64,000 nt of DNA from Psococerastis gibbosa (Eukaryota > Arthropoda > Insecta > Psocodea > Psocidae). The position numbers and the translations under genes were made by a program. Where the stretch lies: contig OZ020485.1 of NCBI GenBank assembly GCA_963971405.1, positions 48,667,469-48,731,468 on the forward strand, given 5' to 3'. Below the pieces are notes generated by a model, which ran no database searches, was not told the DNA's origin, and saw only the letters and a list, made by a program, of their open reading frames with translations. This document shows positions 53,934 to 64,000 of the stretch, one piece after another; within the stretch, counting starts at the first letter, position 1, and each line of letters opens with the position of its first letter.

Positions 53934-54269
53934 CCATTGACCGGCTAGGGCTATTTCCAAAAACGGTGGTTGACGTGGTAGCAGACATTCAAGACTTAGG
54001 TGGCGTTTCCACCGACCTCGCATTGCAGAATGCAAATGACATTGACGGAAATTAGAATTTTTCTTTTTATAGAAATCTATTAAAATGTTTGTACTTATCA
54101 TATCCCATGACGCCATTTTTTAATTTTAGTTTGTTTGTTGGTGATTAAAATAAACACTTCCGTCAATTCTGCAATGCGAGGTCGGTGGAAACCCTGCCTA
54201 AGTCTTGAATGTCTGCTACCACGTCACTGTTTTTGTAAATAGCCCTAGCCGGTCGATGGAATGGGCACC
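53934..54269. mobile_element. Palindromic MITE P1, copy 4, TTA TSD
   Basis: Only 36 bp from copy 3. TTA at 53931-53933 and 54270-54272. 336 bp; the centre is shorter than in copy 3. Confidence 0.85.
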
Positions 54270-54272
54270 TTA

Positions 54273-55131
54273 AGCTTATCTAACTTACCTTGATAAATCC
54301 ATAATAAATACCGTTGGTCCAATTATCAGCGAAATTCCAATAATACGAACTACCTCACAGCACAGTGGCAGCTGAAAATATCCTAATTTCACCGATTTAA
54401 AATGAACGCACTTTTACACAAAAAATAAATACAGTAGCCGTAGCGGTAGCCTATCTCGATAAGCCTACTTCAGAAATGTAGCGCTAAAATTATAATACCG
54501 GCATAGGCCGTGTGGACAATTCCCGCGCGTTACAAAACGATAATAACTCACTAAAGTACTATATAAATTATATAAAATAACCCAATGTTAAAACAAAAAA
54601 ATTGAATAAATTTGGAAATTTGATACTAAAAATGCGCGAAAACACAATTAAAATATCGCGAAAAGAACTCGTTACTATTCGAATCGCGGAGCAATACACC
54701 CATCTTTCACTACAGTTGAGACTCGACTGACTGGTGACTGAGTCTGTGAGTCATATTGTGTCTATAAAAATGATTATTCAGTGATCACTATTTTGCTGTC
54801 TGGCGTAGACCACCTATATACAGCAGGTATGCAGACATTGACTATCGTTTTGTACTTTAATTAAGTGCTTTGATTAAAATTATGCGGAATAGGTAATTGC
54901 ACGGGTTTTGCGGTAGGCTACCACTAATTCAACTTTACTGTGATCGATGGATTATTGGCAATCATTAGCATTACATGCTACTATCAACAACAACATAAAT
55001 TAACTGATTAACTTCGACTTTGGTAAAACGCGAAGAGGAGGAGGGGGGCAAGGCCGCAGCCAGAGGGGGGATCCAGGGGTTCCAGACCCCTCCCGAAATA
55101 TTTGCAGCGTACACTAGTATGGATTTTTAAA
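54273..55131. other. Unassigned non-coding stretch
   Basis: No gene, SINE or paired ends. A G-rich fragment (55047-55075) starts the hAT-like region that follows. Confidence 0.35.
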
Positions 55132-55303
55132 TACACCCGTAGCCAAGGGGGCCATGCCTCCCCCCCAAAAAAATTTGGTCGGATGGTCATTGTATTGACA
55201 GCCTCACAGGTGAATTACTATGGATATATCATTTATAAAAATATAAAAATTGGTCTTGGCCCCCCCCCCCCAAAAAAAAAATCCTGGGTACAGGCCTGGT
55301 TCT
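55132..55303. mobile_element. hAT-like MITE, decayed
   Basis: CGTAGCCAAGGGGGCC at the left and a C tract with CCTGGGTACAGGCCTG at the right resemble the ends of 9562-9830. No clear TSD. Confidence 0.45.
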
Positions 55304-56066
55304 AGGCTACTAAAATAACAAGTCTTTTACCTTAATCATATTATTTAATTAAGCACAACTACTTTACATGCAAGAATCTATCTCAAGAATGGAAACTTCC
55401 TAACCGAGCTCGGGTAAGGTTGAACCACATCAAGTAAGAGAACAAACAAAACCATCTGTAAGTACAAAAAATCATCTTTCCACAACCCTACACTATTAAT
55501 TAACTGTCTTATACCCCTCCGTCAGTGGCGTAAATAACACCCTCGCTACCCCCGCGGTACGGGGGCGGGGCGCAGCATTGCAGCACTGCCTTCCGTAGGT
55601 CACATAGGTAATATTTTAATATTTCAATGACTCAACTTGCCGGAATGTTAACTCTTCCAAAATCTTCTCTATCGTTAAATGCCCCTTCTATCAAAGATTG
55701 GCGATCATCATGGCAATTTCGACCTTGGAGACTGCTACTCTGAAAAGGGAAGTCATTCTGTTGCCAACCACTGCCTCTGGCTTTTCAAACAGGGTGTTCT
55801 TCTTTTCCCGCGGGCCATTTAGGATTATTACATGCAGAAGGCGGTACTTTTCTAAAATAGAAGACAATAAATACTGGGAATGCCCTCGATGACATTTTAG
55901 GGGAGGGGCTGTCACACGAGTGACTTTTGTATACAACGAAATTAGAATCAAACTTTAGATTAATGACACGTCTTCACTGCTGCCACTGATACGTTTAAAC
56001 ATTTCCAAGTGCCACGTCCATTAATTTTACTTATTGGAGTCAGTCCGACAAGTAGTTTTTGAGTCA
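55304..56066. other. Unassigned; one hAT end at 55524
   Basis: 55524-55574 repeats the left end of the 28329 hAT element (CAGTGGCGTAAATAACACC, G tract, GCGCAGCATTG). Its right end is not recognisable. 55690-55770 is the CTTTTCAGAGTAGCA fragment family. Confidence 0.45.
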
Positions 56067-56074
56067 ACTCTTTT

Positions 56075-56223
56075 CAGTGGCGAACCGATGGACGATGGGT
56101 TTGTGCGGTTAATTATTTGCCCCCCCCCCCCCCATTTTTATGAAAATCTAGAGTAAGGGGAAGTCATTTTATAACTAACAATCTTGGACGTACCCCCCCC
56201 CCCCCCTACTCATTCCGCTACTG
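56075..56223. mobile_element. hAT MITE, 149 bp, 8-bp TSD
   Basis: Ends CAGTGGCG and CGCTACTG next to C tracts. Flanks ACTCTTTT (56067-56074) and ACTCCTTT (56224-56231) match at 7 of 8 positions. Almost only termini and C tracts remain. Confidence 0.8.
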
Positions 56224-56231
56224 ACTCCTTT

Positions 56232-56869
56232 GACTATCTGTCGGAACATGTACGTGTGAGTCGACTCCGCCCGGAGCTAAACTACACATGACTAGTCCGG
56301 CGTGGCTCCGGGCTGGCATAATAATGAAGGGTCGTTAAAGTTAGGTAGGTAATTATTGGGAAACTGCTTGTCATAATTGAAAACAATTTAACCCTAAAAT
56401 TGTCAACCCTTGCTTAACTGAATGCGGGTCCCCAAATTACCTCTAACCAGAATAATAATGGTTATCCCAAGGACGTCTGAAGGGTATTTCTTTCTTTACA
56501 CACCGTAATCTGGGGATACTATGTCCATGTGGGGTGACTGTGAATAAATAATAGACAATAGATAAGACATATATTTCATTTTTTAACCACAAGGTACACG
56601 GTTTACAAGGTAACACTAGGTTCTCGACGTCCTCAATATAGCAAATAGCCTAAAAAATTAGTTGTCATGAACAGCCGTAAAATAAAAGATTACCAGAAAT
56701 CTATCTATAAATTAGTGCACGGACTGTCTAGTTTAGAGACTCCATGAATATCTTGTTACGGTCTAGCAGGACATCCCCGCCCTTCCCCTTTTTCACAGAA
56801 TCAAATTCTGTGGTTTTGGTTTATTTTAGTAATTTTTTTTTTTTTTCCAAACCAGATACAACAGTGCAA
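56232..56869. other. Unassigned non-coding stretch
   Basis: Nothing recognised. Confidence 0.35.
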
Positions 56870-57370
56870 GTTGATGAAGCAAGGAAATCCGAGATGATAG
56901 GCCATAGTTGATCTGAAAGCCTACTTCCAAACGGCTTCAGCTGCACTGCGTAGACTTCTAAAATTGTGTCTCGAAGACTTTGCAGCAGAACTCTTATAGG
57001 GAGAAGTAAGGACGCAATGATCCACAGTAAAATTAATAAATTCTTATGAATCTGATGATGGATTCTATTGGCCTATTTGTATCAGAAAGTGGCCATAATT
57101 GTTATTTATTTACTGTGGATCATTGCGTTCCTACTTCTCCCTAAGATATTCCTCAAGTTCCACGAAGACACCAAGGAAACTCTCATAAGGATTCGAAGTA
57201 GGGCTCTCAGTTGTTGCAGAGCTTCCTTGATAGAATCTAAAAAGTCTACGCAGTGTGACGGAACACGTCAACACGTTAACGTTTGTAAGCACGTTTTCAG
57301 ATAGACCACGGCCTATTACCCCAGATTCTACTGCTTCATCATGTAGCTCCGGCCGTGGTAACCTTTGAAA
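56870..57370. repeat. Repeat family E, palindromic copy
   Basis: AGAAGTAAGGACGCAATGATCC (57002) and GGATCATTGCGTTCCTACTTCT (57117) are inverted around a centre near 57070. The right end has CAGATTCTACTGCTTCATC and CTCCGGCCGTGG as in other family E copies. Confidence 0.55.
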
Positions 57371-57561
57371 GTTTTGACTTCGCTCCATTTGTAGGCTATT
57401 TTATCAATTTACACTCCGCAGCTATCTCAAGTTTTCTTACCATTTTCTTGGAAATTTCGTCTAAATTTCGTTCATACCTCTTCTAAGGGGGCTTAACAGC
57501 TCGTTTCTGGGAGGTGAGCGTCATTTCCTAATCCTGCCTCACCATTAAAACACTAAAAATA
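57371..57561. other. Unassigned short stretch
   Basis: No feature. Confidence 0.3.
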
Positions 57562-57705
57562 CTGGCTACATTTCCGGCCATGCTTCGGAGGGCATGTAAA
57601 GCAGGCGGTTCCGGGCCCTCCTAGTTGAGTGTAAGAGAGGGCTTTATAGCCCGCTAGGTTGGATTAGTAATAGAAACAATAAAAAGTCCTTATTTATTTG
57701 TTTAA
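57562..57705 (+). repeat. SINE A, 5' truncated
   Basis: Starts at CTGGCTACATTTCCGGCCATG and keeps the body and ATTTATTTG tail. The A and B boxes are missing. Confidence 0.75.
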
Positions 57706-58242
57706 AAATCCACCGCACAGCCTAGCTAGTCTTCATCCTATTACACTATTGCATAACCACGTTTTTGCAGAAAACACTCATGTAATTTTATCATTTTACA
57801 CTGTGCTAAGTGCTTTGAATAAAAGTGCAATCAGAGATTAACTGTGTAATGGTGTTTACTATGTTTTACCTCCAAGCTCTAATCTCGTCATATTATTGAG
57901 TCCGATGCACAACTGTCTATTAGCTATTCAGTTTTGAAGTAGCCAACTGTAGCCCTAGTGTGTAGTTTCTGGGTGAGAAGCTTTTTTTAACCCGCTTACT
58001 TTATAAGTAGGCCGCAATGCCTAGTAAAAGAACGCTCACCATTGCGGTAGTGGTAATCAGCTGTCTAATATTTTTGTCGGACTGTAAGTATATATATACT
58101 GTACTTCTATTTCTTTGAACTTAGGTAATAGGCTGCTTCTGTTTGAGTTCAAATACGTCTTGCAGTTGGGCAATAGGCCAGCGAGGCAACTCGGAATCTC
58201 GCCGGTTATTCTAAAATAAACTTGCCGGACCGTTAGTAGGTA
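57706..58242. other. Unassigned non-coding stretch
   Basis: No gene or repeat recognised. Confidence 0.35.
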
Positions 58243-59205
58243 TATACCCCGTAAACGGGGGCAAAGTCGATCACATGGGTAAACTTCGATCAAAGTTCAC
58301 TGTCCTGGTTTTTAATTTCCCACACAACTGGAAGAGGCATTGAAATTTTGCCGTGGCAGCAGATAATTTGTAAATGCGTTACATTTTGAGCATTTTTGGA
58401 ACACATGGCAGATTTTTGTTTTGTTACGGTGTTGTTACCGAGTGAAAGTTAGTTGGCCTTGGGTTTTTTAAATTTTAATTTTCAATTTTTCATGGTACAT
58501 GTAACTATGTTTTATTGCCATATCACGTATTATGACTAAACTTGAATTTTAGCATGTTCATTGAAATATTATTTTTTTTCCACCAAACCAAAAAATACTT
58601 CTCAATTTCACATGATTGGAGGGAAAATGTGGACGCATGTCGAAACAGGGAAAAGTCGATCACTATTACCCTTCTATAGTGTGTCCTAAAAATTATTTTT
58701 ATTTGCTAATATTACTTCCCAGAAAAGTTGCGCTTGGTTTAAACAATCATGCAGTTGTGGGACAATTAGTTGCACAGAGATTTTTTTGGTTTCATGAAGA
58801 AAACACAGTGTTCAATCAATTTTAGGGAAACCATGGTTCGGGTGTAAAAAAATAAAAAAAATAAGGAATTTTTGTGGTATTACTAAGCCAACCTAACGGA
58901 GTTAGGTCTATAAACACCTAAAATTGATCGAAATCGGTTTTAAGTTGATTAACATTCAAAATAAGATGAGTGATCGACTTTGCCCCACTCACCGGGTAAA
59001 GTCGATCACAACAAAATTATATTAATTAAACCCGATTATTTTTTCACAAAAAGTAATGAAAACCATTGGCATAACATTAACGATAGAGTAATCTTTTGTT
59101 ACGCGCACGTCCCTTGTCAAAAAACTGAAATGGCAGGCAAGCTACTTCGAAAACTTACTGAAACCCTATAATGATGATCGACTTTACCCCCGTTTGCCGG
59201 TACTG
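58243..59205. mobile_element. Mariner-like non-autonomous element
   Basis: Left end CCCCGTAAACGGGGGCAAAGTCG and right end CGACTTTACCCCCGTTTGCCGG, inverted. AAAGTCGATCAC recurs inside at about 58652 and 58997. TATA-type flanks suggest a TA target. A one-sided relative (TACCGTAAACCGGGGAGAAG) is at 60323. Open frames inside show no transposase motif. Confidence 0.55.
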
Positions 59206-59497
59206 TATACTTGGCTTAAATGTTCGTATAGGCTACATTTTTATATTCATTATGTACTCTGTCAAGCATCACTGTATGTAAAAGAAAACGCCACTGGGGA
59301 CGATGTTGTCCAAGTAGAGTCAAAATTGTGGCCAATCGGTGTTAGCCACGGCCACATACTACGTATCAAAGTGAAGGGAACATGAATTCTTCTATAAATA
59401 AATAATGACTTTATTTTTGGCTGACGCCACCCTAGCGGAGTTAGAAGCCATAACGGTTGCGTTTAAATATCATTAAGATACCATCCAATATTTAGTA
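59206..59497. other. Unassigned, with a SINE A tail fragment
   Basis: 59393-59455 is a minus-strand SINE A 3' fragment (AAATAAATAATGACTTTATT and CACCCTAGCGGAGTTAG). Confidence 0.5.
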
Positions 59498-59818
59498 CAG
59501 TAGAACGCCGATTATTAAGTAATTGGGACTGGACTCGATTCGGATAATGGAAAATTCGGATAATCGGACATAGACTGGTGATAAAGCAAATCGAACTGTC
59601 ACGCATAGAATAAATTTTATTAATATATGTATACATACCTAGGTACATGTATTTAACAAACACAGTTCTACAATATCGCTCATTCGCGCCTTTTGACATA
59701 AAATCGGTCCTGAAATCGGTTGCCCAATAGATCGTTGCTGCAGAAACCACGTAAAGACAGCATTCTCAAGCTTAATATTACGCTTATTATTGGCGTTCGG
59801 ATAATCGGCGTTCTACTG
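59498..59818. mobile_element. Pogo/Tigger-like MITE with TA TSD
   Basis: Ends CAGTAGAACGCCGATTAT and ATAATCGGCGTTCTACTG, a perfect inverted pair; TA at 59496-59497 and 59819-59820. The CAGTAGAA start and inner TTCGGATAATCGG repeats match the pogo/Tigger type. 321 bp, non-coding. Confidence 0.85.
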
Positions 59819-59820
59819 TA

Positions 59821-60480
59821 TAATAAAAATATTGCCGATGCTGATTTTGCGAAAAACGATCTTAAAATCGTAAATTTGACTAATGGAATAATGAAATGAT
59901 CATTATATTGTAGCCTATCGTATACGGTATAGTGAGAATAATGTGTTTACATACTACAATACTGTACGCGTTTTCTTTTTTTGTTGACTTTGTTTATCGT
60001 GGCCTACTGATAGCCTATAGTCCAGATGCTCTCTCCAATTGATTTGAATTTGCGCGCAAATTCTTACAAATTATCACGTGACGTCAAAGTAGCACATCTT
60101 CTGCTAACATGTGTAACTAATTTGTTGTCATCGCGATTCGTGTGCAATTTGTTTGAGAGGGAAACAGTGTGTGTAAATGATTTCCTGATCAGCTGACTGA
60201 ATGTCCCTAAAGCCGTAAGGTTAGTATACGAATTTTAGTCACATCATTTGGACGGCTTTGCGCCAGCAACAAGTTTGACATAACACTATTACTGGCACTA
60301 ACGCAATGACAATAACAGAACTACCGTAAACCGGGGAGAAGTGAATCGGATGGGTCGAAGCGAATCACGCGTGCATTTTTATAAATTTGTCGCATTTGCG
60401 GAGTTGTGAAAATATTTCATGTCAGTTTGTTCGCCTTCTGATATTGTTTGGCTTTTACGGCTACCATTTTAGGGAAATTC
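59821..60480. other. Unassigned; possible FAM151 upstream DNA
   Basis: Contains a single mariner-type end at 60323. No promoter element I can defend. Confidence 0.35.
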
Positions 60481-60850
60481 ATCTACCTATTGAGATGGCG
60501 ACCAATGTTCGACTGTCCGAAAATTTCTTCACAAATTTTCACATTTCTTGACCCCCTGAGTCTAAAACCACCCTCCGTTAAAAATGTTATACATATACAG
60601 GGTGTTCCAGACCACCCGGACACCCCCTATATCTCGGTTATTCTGAGGAATTTTGAAATGCGGCAAAAACTCGATAACCAAGTAGGGGTCGAACTACCTT
60701 ATGGTGGAATTAAATGTTTTCTCGGGGGGTCCAAAAGGGGGGTTTCACGGGGTTCAAAGGTGGTATCTCTGAATTTTCAAATAAAAAGGTATGTCGTGTC
60801 GCACATCAAATGAAAGCCCTTTTAAAGGGCTGTCAGTTGATGTAACAATT
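60481..60850 (+). repeat. Interspersed repeat with CAGGGTGTTCCAGACC
   Basis: 60481-60600 matches sequence split by a LINE at 39210-39640. From 60597, CAGGGTGTTCCAGACCACCC, CCCCTATATCTCGG, AAATGAAAGCCCTTTTAAAGG follow, a form of repeat common in arthropods. Its end is unclear. Confidence 0.5.
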
Positions 60851-61091
60851 ATGTACCTAGCTTGAAAGGTGCAGGCACAATTAATTCTAACATGTCAAAA
60901 AATTTATTATTTCAATAGTGTTCTTTTAGAATAGATTCTCATTTTCTGTGCTTTACATATAAAACATGTTTGAATACAGTGAACTTATTTTCGCCAAACA
61001 CCTTGTGAAAAGTCTTACGGTTGTGTAAAAGCAAATATCCCATGAAATTGCGATCGTAGAGCTGTCAAAAACATCACAACCCTTTTCAGAA

Positions 61092-61134
61092 ATGCTGCTC
61101 TCAATTTTGATATTATCTGTGCTAGTGAAATACT
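61092..61134 (+). CDS. FAM151 gene, candidate signal-peptide exon
   Basis: ATG with M-L-L-S-I-L-I-L-S-V-L-V-K-Y, a typical signal sequence, ending one base into a codon before GTAGCC. The next exon needs exactly one base, giving Ser. The 97-bp intron is short but ends with a strong acceptor. The donor is weak, so the real first exon could be another. If rejected, the ATG at 61240 is the alternative start, leaving no signal sequence. Confidence 0.4.
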
Positions 61135-61231
61135 GTAGCCTACCGTACTTTCAATATACAGGAGAGACAAAACTAAAATCCAACCAAAACTGAAAGTTTC
61201 AGTCTGAAACTGATTTCCATTATTATTGCAG

Positions 61232-61584
61232 CTAAGAGGATGATACCCTCAGTGAACGAATTCTTCCCCCAACTCCACGGAGATCTAACACAGATAGAAT
61301 GGGAACATGCTACCAACACACAGGCCCTCTTGCAGGCTGCTCTCGACAATCCGGCCATTCTTATGCTGGAAGCTGATGTCATCTTGGGCAACCTGAACAA
61401 TGACACCGAAATTATACCGGTGATGGGTCATCCGCCGGCCAATAAGTCTGATCTCTCGTTAGAGGGATTCCTTGGAGCCGTTATTGACTATCAAGCGAAG
61501 GGCAAGAAAGGAATCAAGTTGGATTTTAAGTCGGATGATGTTTACAATGCTTCCTGGTCGATTTTGGATAAATTGAAAGATAAG
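61232..61584 (+). CDS. FAM151/menorin-family protein, exon 2
   Basis: Acceptor TCCATTATTATTGCAG; 353 bp, phase 1 in, phase 0 out (AAG then GTTGTT). It encodes F-F-P-Q-L-H-G-D-L-T-Q-I-E-W-E-H-A-T-N-T, then I-L-M-L-E-A-D-V-I-L-G and K-K-G-I-K-L-D-F-K-S. These are conserved blocks of the FAM151 family: an N-terminal W-x-H-A-x-N region, E-x-D-V and the G-x-K-L-D-F-K motif. The family includes human FAM151A/B and C. elegans MNR-1 (menorin), a secreted or membrane-bound cue in sensory dendrite patterning. It is predicted to form a phospholipase-C-like TIM barrel related to glycerophosphodiester phosphodiesterases. An enzymatic activity has not been established to my knowledge. Confidence 0.85.
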
Positions 61585-62097
61585 GTTGTTATTTTACACA
61601 TATTTACAAATGCAAAATTTATATTTATTTTTAAGCGAGGCCTCCAATTTGTTGCGAATCAAACAATTTGGCAAGCAAAATATTGATTTGCTTTCATTTT
61701 TAATATTATATATTGGCATTAATAATTTATATATGCATATCAACCTTTGGTTAAGGATCGTCGTCATTTTTTTTTTCAATTAAAGGTTAATAAATAAAAT
61801 ACTATTCGAACCTCAACCAAACATGCTATACAGCTGTATAGTAGTATCTTGCTCATGATTTATAAAAGCGCTTAACTATTGCTTTTAAAACTAGCCAGTT
61901 TTGGATGGGACCCTGTTTATGAGAATAGACGGAATAAAGACGTGCGGTTGACAATAAAATAAAATTGTTACTTTTCCTGGTGTAAAATCTGCATGTTTAG
62001 AATATTTCGTTAATGCTGCGAGTATCTTTGATACGAATGGGTAACTTCGTCACCTGCGGAATCATTATTATTTGGAATTTTGCGTTCTCAATTACAG
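61585..62097 (+). other. FAM151 intron
   Basis: 513 bp, AT-rich, with acceptor TTCTCAATTACAG. No repeat recognised. Confidence 0.6.
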
Positions 62098-62399
62098 CTA
62101 ACATTCCCGGTATGGATCAACTCAGACATCATTGCTGGGCCCGTGGATCCAACAACAACTCCCCTTAACCCTGAGACCTTCCTCTCACTGGCAGCCAGCC
62201 ATTTACCAGAAGCGTCTCTATCGCTTGGTTGGACCACCAATTTCCATCTTAATGGAAAATACAGCGCTGAGCAGCTGGACAATATGCTGAAAGCTGTGGA
62301 AGCAGCGAAGGTTGTGCAACCCGTTACTTTGGCTGTACGAGCTGCTTATGCTGCTAATTCAGCTGAAGGACTGGTGGATCTAGTGAATGCTATTGATAG
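62098..62399 (+). CDS. FAM151/menorin-family protein, exon 3
   Basis: Follows the TCAATTACAG acceptor and starts in phase 0 with L-T-F-P-V-W-I-N-S-D-I-I-A-G-P, the family's P-V-(W/I)-x-N-(A/S)-D-I-x-x-G-P block, normally a strand and loop of the barrel. Then come F-L-S-L-A-A-S-H-L-P-E-A-S-L-S-L-G-W-T-T and Y-S-A-E-Q-L-D-N-M, and finally V-T-L-A-V-R-A-A-Y-A. The S-L-G-W-T-T and V-x-x-x-V-R-A motifs are also typical. 302 bp; it ends in phase 2 at GATAG before GTACAG, and the next exon supplies the G to give Arg. Confidence 0.85.
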
Positions 62400-62831
62400 G
62401 TACAGTTAAAGTAAAATACTTGTAAAAATGTTTGTTTTACATGCTGTGTACTAGCCTATTCATAAAAAACCTTAATGCTATGACACTAGGTGAAGGGTGA
62501 TGAACATTTGCAAAGCTGGTACCACCTATGATCATAATATATATGAGATGTTTGTAATATTAATATTCTGCAGCAATTTCCGACTCTCAATATTATTAAT
62601 TAACTGCATTAGTTTAGAGCTCATTCCGCTAGAGTATAAAGCGACAAAACCATCCTCAACTACATCTACTTGAATGATCCTTCCTGCTGAAACTGGAGGC
62701 ACAAGGTATTAATGCGTTAAGACGAACCATTTCAAGGACGCTTCGCTTTTTGGTATAACTAATATAGCGTTAAATTTATACTTTGTACATACTAGCAATC
62801 TCAATATTATGGTTGCAATGTTTTGTTTCAG
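62400..62831 (+). other. FAM151 intron
   Basis: 432 bp. Acceptor GTTTTGTTTCAG. No repeat recognised. Confidence 0.6.
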
Positions 62832-63081
62832 GTTACAGAGTAGCAACACGACATCTCTGACCATTTGGATGAGTTCCGTTACCGACATCGTCAGCATACA
62901 AAAGCTACGAAGTCTGATTTTGGAGCTGGGCAGAGATCGCTCTGCTCTGGATGTTCCCAAAAGAATCCGTGACGCTCTGAATCTAAATGGGGACCCGTCA
63001 CCCGTAACCGTGGCTAAGAGGGCTTTAGGAACAGTTCTTACGTCTGTCACAACTGCATTTCAACACTTGATAAATAAATAA
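62832..63081 (+). CDS. FAM151/menorin-family protein, last exon
   Basis: Starts after TTTTGTTTCAG, finishing an Arg codon, then L-Q-S-S-N-T-T-S-L-T-I-W, the family's closing barrel strand (S-L-T-(I/V)-W). The remaining part (V-T-D-I-V-S-I-Q-K-L and D-V-P-K-R-I-R-D-A-L-N-L) looks like a helical C-terminal extension. 250 bp to the TAA at 63079-63081. AATAAA overlaps the stop (63073-63078 and 63077-63082), so the 3' UTR may be very short. With the candidate first exon the protein is about 315 residues; without it about 300, in the range of the family. Confidence 0.85.
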
Positions 63082-63173
63082 AATGAAAAACCGCTTAAAG
63101 ACCTCTAAACCTTTCCTGGCTTGAAATTTCTTCGTAGTGTAAAAGCTACAGCCGTGAATTAGGTATGTATAGG

Positions 63174-63323
63174 CAAGGCCGTGCCCAGGTTTTTGTTTCG
63201 GAGGGGGTCCAATTTTTTTTAAACGTATTTTATTAATGAAAGACCATTCCATTCAGTGTACAGCCCTTCTATTTCGGAGGGCGTCCGGACCCCTTGGACC
63301 CCCCCCCCCTGGGCACGGCCTTG
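63174..63323. mobile_element. hAT MITE (GGCCGTGCCC family), copy 2, perfect TSD
   Basis: 150 bp with ends CAAGGCCGTGCCCAGG and CCTGGGCACGGCCTTG (perfect 16-bp inverted repeat). TGTATAGG at 63166-63173 and 63324-63331. It lies about 90 bp past the FAM151 stop. C tract at the right end. Confidence 0.92.
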
Positions 63324-63331
63324 TGTATAGG

Positions 63332-64000
63332 TATCAAGGGCAGTTAATTTCGGCCACTCTCCCGGTTTTCCGTCCCATTTCATGGGATCATAACTGATAA
63401 TCTCAATTTTTTTATGTATCTTGCCTTTATGTTTACCGTTTATTCATTTCCGTACGAATTTAAGTCCATATTCGTTTCAAAATGTAATTAAAAGCACGAA
63501 AATGGTGATAAGTCAACCAACCCCGAATGGAAACACATGGCGTAATGGCCGCCAATAGCACCTTTTGATATCCAGCCAATCAGAACGGAGGCCACAGTCA
63601 CGAGTCCATTACTCCTACTCTGTTACGCTATGATCAAAATCCAGTACATACTGGTTGCATTTAGGCTTATAATAACGTTTAAGGACCATGAAAAGCTATT
63701 GATAAAAATGAGTGCTGGAGGTTTTACTTTTAGGCTATATTTTAAAATTCTGGATCTTGTAATTATACAAGGCTGCCGCAGCCTCACTCCTCAGTCCTCA
63801 GTGACCTCAGTCCTTGCTCTGTCCTCTCATGCATGGGCAATTGGGCATTGGGCATGGGCCATGGGCTCTCAAGCAGTCAAGCTCCTCTCGGCTCTCGGAG
63901 TCTCGGTTACTCGGGTTACTCCGGTTACTCCATAATAACTCCATTTCTAATTTCCTTTTTGTTTTACGAACTACGATGCTGTTTGAAATTAATTATTATC
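63332..64000. other. Unassigned; low-complexity patch
   Basis: 63828-63870 is an imperfect GGGCATTGGGCATGGGCC repeat, and 63900-63935 has CGGTTACTC repeats. A 101-residue open frame here has no family signature. No gene supported. Confidence 0.4.

Overview
This is a repeat-dense, AT-rich eukaryotic window. Host genes are split by introns with GT/AG borders, and most of the rest is decayed transposons: non-autonomous hAT elements, palindromic MITEs, tRNA-type SINEs and LINE 3' ends. FAM151/menorin and VWC-type genes, together with the SINE/LINE/hAT load, fit an arthropod (insect or crustacean). I cannot name the species. Most open reading frames here are random or lie in transposons. All exon calls rest on splice-site and reading-phase agreement; no transcript data were available.

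Genes. (1) 12983-13180, plus: a 65-residue membrane protein, with a decayed second copy of its start region about 440 bp upstream. (2) 45300 down to about 42185, minus: a secreted protein with about 11 copies of a 27-29 residue repeat around Q-Y-F-R-N. I do not recognise its family. (3) 37245 down to 21141, minus: four in-phase exons of a cysteine-rich VWC-type protein, one of whose introns is 14.3 kb long. Genes 2 and 3 are on one strand and their phases match, so they could be parts of one gene. (4) 61092-63081, plus: a nearly complete FAM151/menorin gene in three certain exons plus a probable signal-peptide exon.

Layout. 0-12 kb is repeats only. 12.4-14 kb holds the small gene and a 260-bp tandem duplication. 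14-20 kb is LINE/SINE debris with an inverted pair of tRNA-like SINEs. 21-37 kb is the VWC gene. Its long intron holds a 12.8-kb inverted repeat (24064-36907) that resembles a Foldback element. The arms of this structure carry a higher-order tandem array (four monomers of about 138 bp form a 550-bp unit). Its spacer holds a transposon that contains a hAT element that contains another hAT element. 37-42 kb is repeats, and 42-45.3 kb is the repeat-protein gene. 45-61 kb is SINEs, LINE tails, paired MITEs, a mariner/pogo-type element and several hAT elements with clear target-site duplications. 61-63 kb is FAM151, followed by one more hAT MITE.

The host genes do not form an evident pathway. Three of the four probably encode secreted or membrane proteins.
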